This document shows positions 16,236-16,659 of a DNA stretch of 16,659 nt, one piece after another. Position numbers and translations under genes: made by a program. Under the pieces are notes generated by a model. That model was not told the DNA's origin. It made no database searches and saw only the letters and a program-made list of their open reading frames with translations. Numbering within the stretch: position 1 is the stretch's first letter; every line of letters starts with the position of its first letter. Source of the DNA: DATKZH01 sp964475955. Its GTDB lineage: Bacteria > Planctomycetota > Planctomycetia > Pirellulales > Thermoguttaceae. The stretch lies in assembly GCA_964475955.1 (NCBI GenBank), contig CAYYZY010000173.1, forward strand, positions 1 through 16,659. The letters run 5' to 3'.

Positions 16236-16640
16236 TCACTCTTCAGGGAGTGGGCGCCTGCCGGTCCCTCGACACCTATCGCAGACCGTGAATTTCGTAA
16301 CATGCTGCGGGAACACGCGCGGATTGAATGACCATGATTTCAGTCTGCCGCTACCTCCACATCTGCGGCATATCGGTTGAGACCAAAGTCTCGTGTGGAG
16401 CTGACCATCCCCATGGCACACGGGGCACGTCGCCTGCTCGTCCTTGATCACACCTCTTACCGTCGTGAGTCTGTCTGCGACGATAGACCCTTCACCGCTA
16501 CAGTAGGCGCAGTCGATCCAGCGTTTCTCGTCTGTCGCCGTGACCAGCGTATCCCGTGCATTTTCTGTTCCGTTCGAGTGCCTCGATACTCCCGCCGCAA
16601 CTACTGTTCTGTCACAGCTTAATTGTCGGGTAGACCGACT
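16236..16640 (-). pseudogene. CxxCxGxG zinc-finger frame without a start codon
   Basis: A minus-strand frame of 134 codons, bounded by TAA (16641-16643) and TGA (16236-16238), carries four motifs of the DnaJ-type CxxCxGxG: CAYCSGEG (residues 44-51), CPVCHGDG (72-79), CRRCGGSG (91-98) and CDRCRGTG (120-127). In DnaJ such repeats bind two zinc ions. Here the spacings (28, 19 and 29 residues between successive motifs) differ from DnaJ, and no J domain or substrate-binding domain is present. No ATG, GTG or TTG precedes the first motif; the only in-frame GTG (near 16451) would drop it. Either a frameshift or an upstream start beyond the window end broke the gene, or it is a remnant. Four matching motifs by chance are very unlikely, so the coding origin is considered real. 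Confidence 0.65.
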
Positions 16641-16659
16641 TTAGTTTCGTTCGGGCGTC

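Larger units (their letters stand above)
15034..16659. other. Lower-G+C tail without an intact gene
   Basis: Codon periodicity is lost beyond the oxidoreductase fragment, and base composition falls visibly from the strongly G+C-rich level of the other genes. No frame carries a recognisable complete protein. Contents that can be pointed to are a spaced direct repeat (15235-15343), a tRNA-like hairpin run (15481-15567), an open minus-strand frame (15871-16155) and a start-less CxxCxGxG frame (16236-16640). No rRNA signature, transposase or integrase was recognised. Confidence 0.6.

Noticed and set aside
16062..16331. Plus-strand open frame of 89 codons
   Set aside because: It overlaps the CxxCxGxG frame antisense and has a Pro/Arg/Ser-rich composition without recognisable features.
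15034..16659. rRNA operon as an explanation for the non-coding tail
   Set aside because: None of the well-known 16S, 23S or 5S signature strings could be found on either strand.

Overview
The window reads as a G+C-rich chromosomal segment of a planctomycete, most likely of the Pirellulales/Thermoguttaceae kind. This is inferred from gene families and not from a marker gene. The pointers are a signal-peptide outer-membrane barrel protein, a primary-type sigma factor with a large unusual spacer, a membrane-anchored protein with squalene-cyclase-like repeats, a short protein with an N-terminal PYQSP motif fused to a Bax-inhibitor-1 membrane domain, a small protein of the PFxPLRxHxxDGxxYDVxHP type, and remnants of malectin-type and Gfo/Idh/MocA sugar-catabolism genes.

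Layout. Positions 1-358 hold no convincing gene. At 359-1462 (+) lies a beta-barrel outer-membrane protein with a Cys-rich tail. It converges on, and overlaps by 18 bp, a membrane protein with three VanZ-like modules (1445-2887, -). A divergent promoter region leads to an HDOD signalling protein (3238-4140, +) and a small unknown protein (4340-4561, +). A hairpin-rich gap then separates these from a convergent RpoD-family sigma factor (4688-6373, -), which has a recognisable TTGACA-type promoter about 310 bp upstream. Next come the membrane-anchored cyclase-repeat protein (6869-8530, -) and the Bax-inhibitor-1 protein (8837-9550, -), each with its own TATAAT promoter. An L-lactate utilisation operon follows, reading right to left: lutA (12777-11992), lutB (11900-10446), lutC (10453-9803). 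LutA (CCG protein), LutB (iron-sulfur/LUD protein) and LutC (LUD protein) together oxidise L-lactate to pyruvate. A small conserved protein lies upstream at 12964-13203 (-).

From about 13202 to the end the window changes character. An internal fragment of a glycosidase/malectin protein (13202 to about 14332, +) ends in a perfect 23-bp inverted repeat (14278-14332). It abuts the C-terminal half of a Gfo/Idh/MocA oxidoreductase in the opposite orientation (14374 to about 15033, -). Beyond that, 15034-16659 has visibly lower G+C and no intact gene. It does contain a tRNA-like run of hairpins (about 15481-15567), a spaced direct repeat, an open frame of 94 codons (15871-16155, -), and a start-less reading frame with four CxxCxGxG zinc-finger motifs (16236-16640, -). 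This tail is either a decayed or rearranged accessory island or an assembly chimera. The perfect inverted repeat at the breakpoint fits either explanation.

Nothing in the window is clearly a new multi-gene system. The most unusual items are the cryptic CxxCxGxG frame, the inverted-repeat breakpoint, the triple-VanZ protein and the tRNA-like element.
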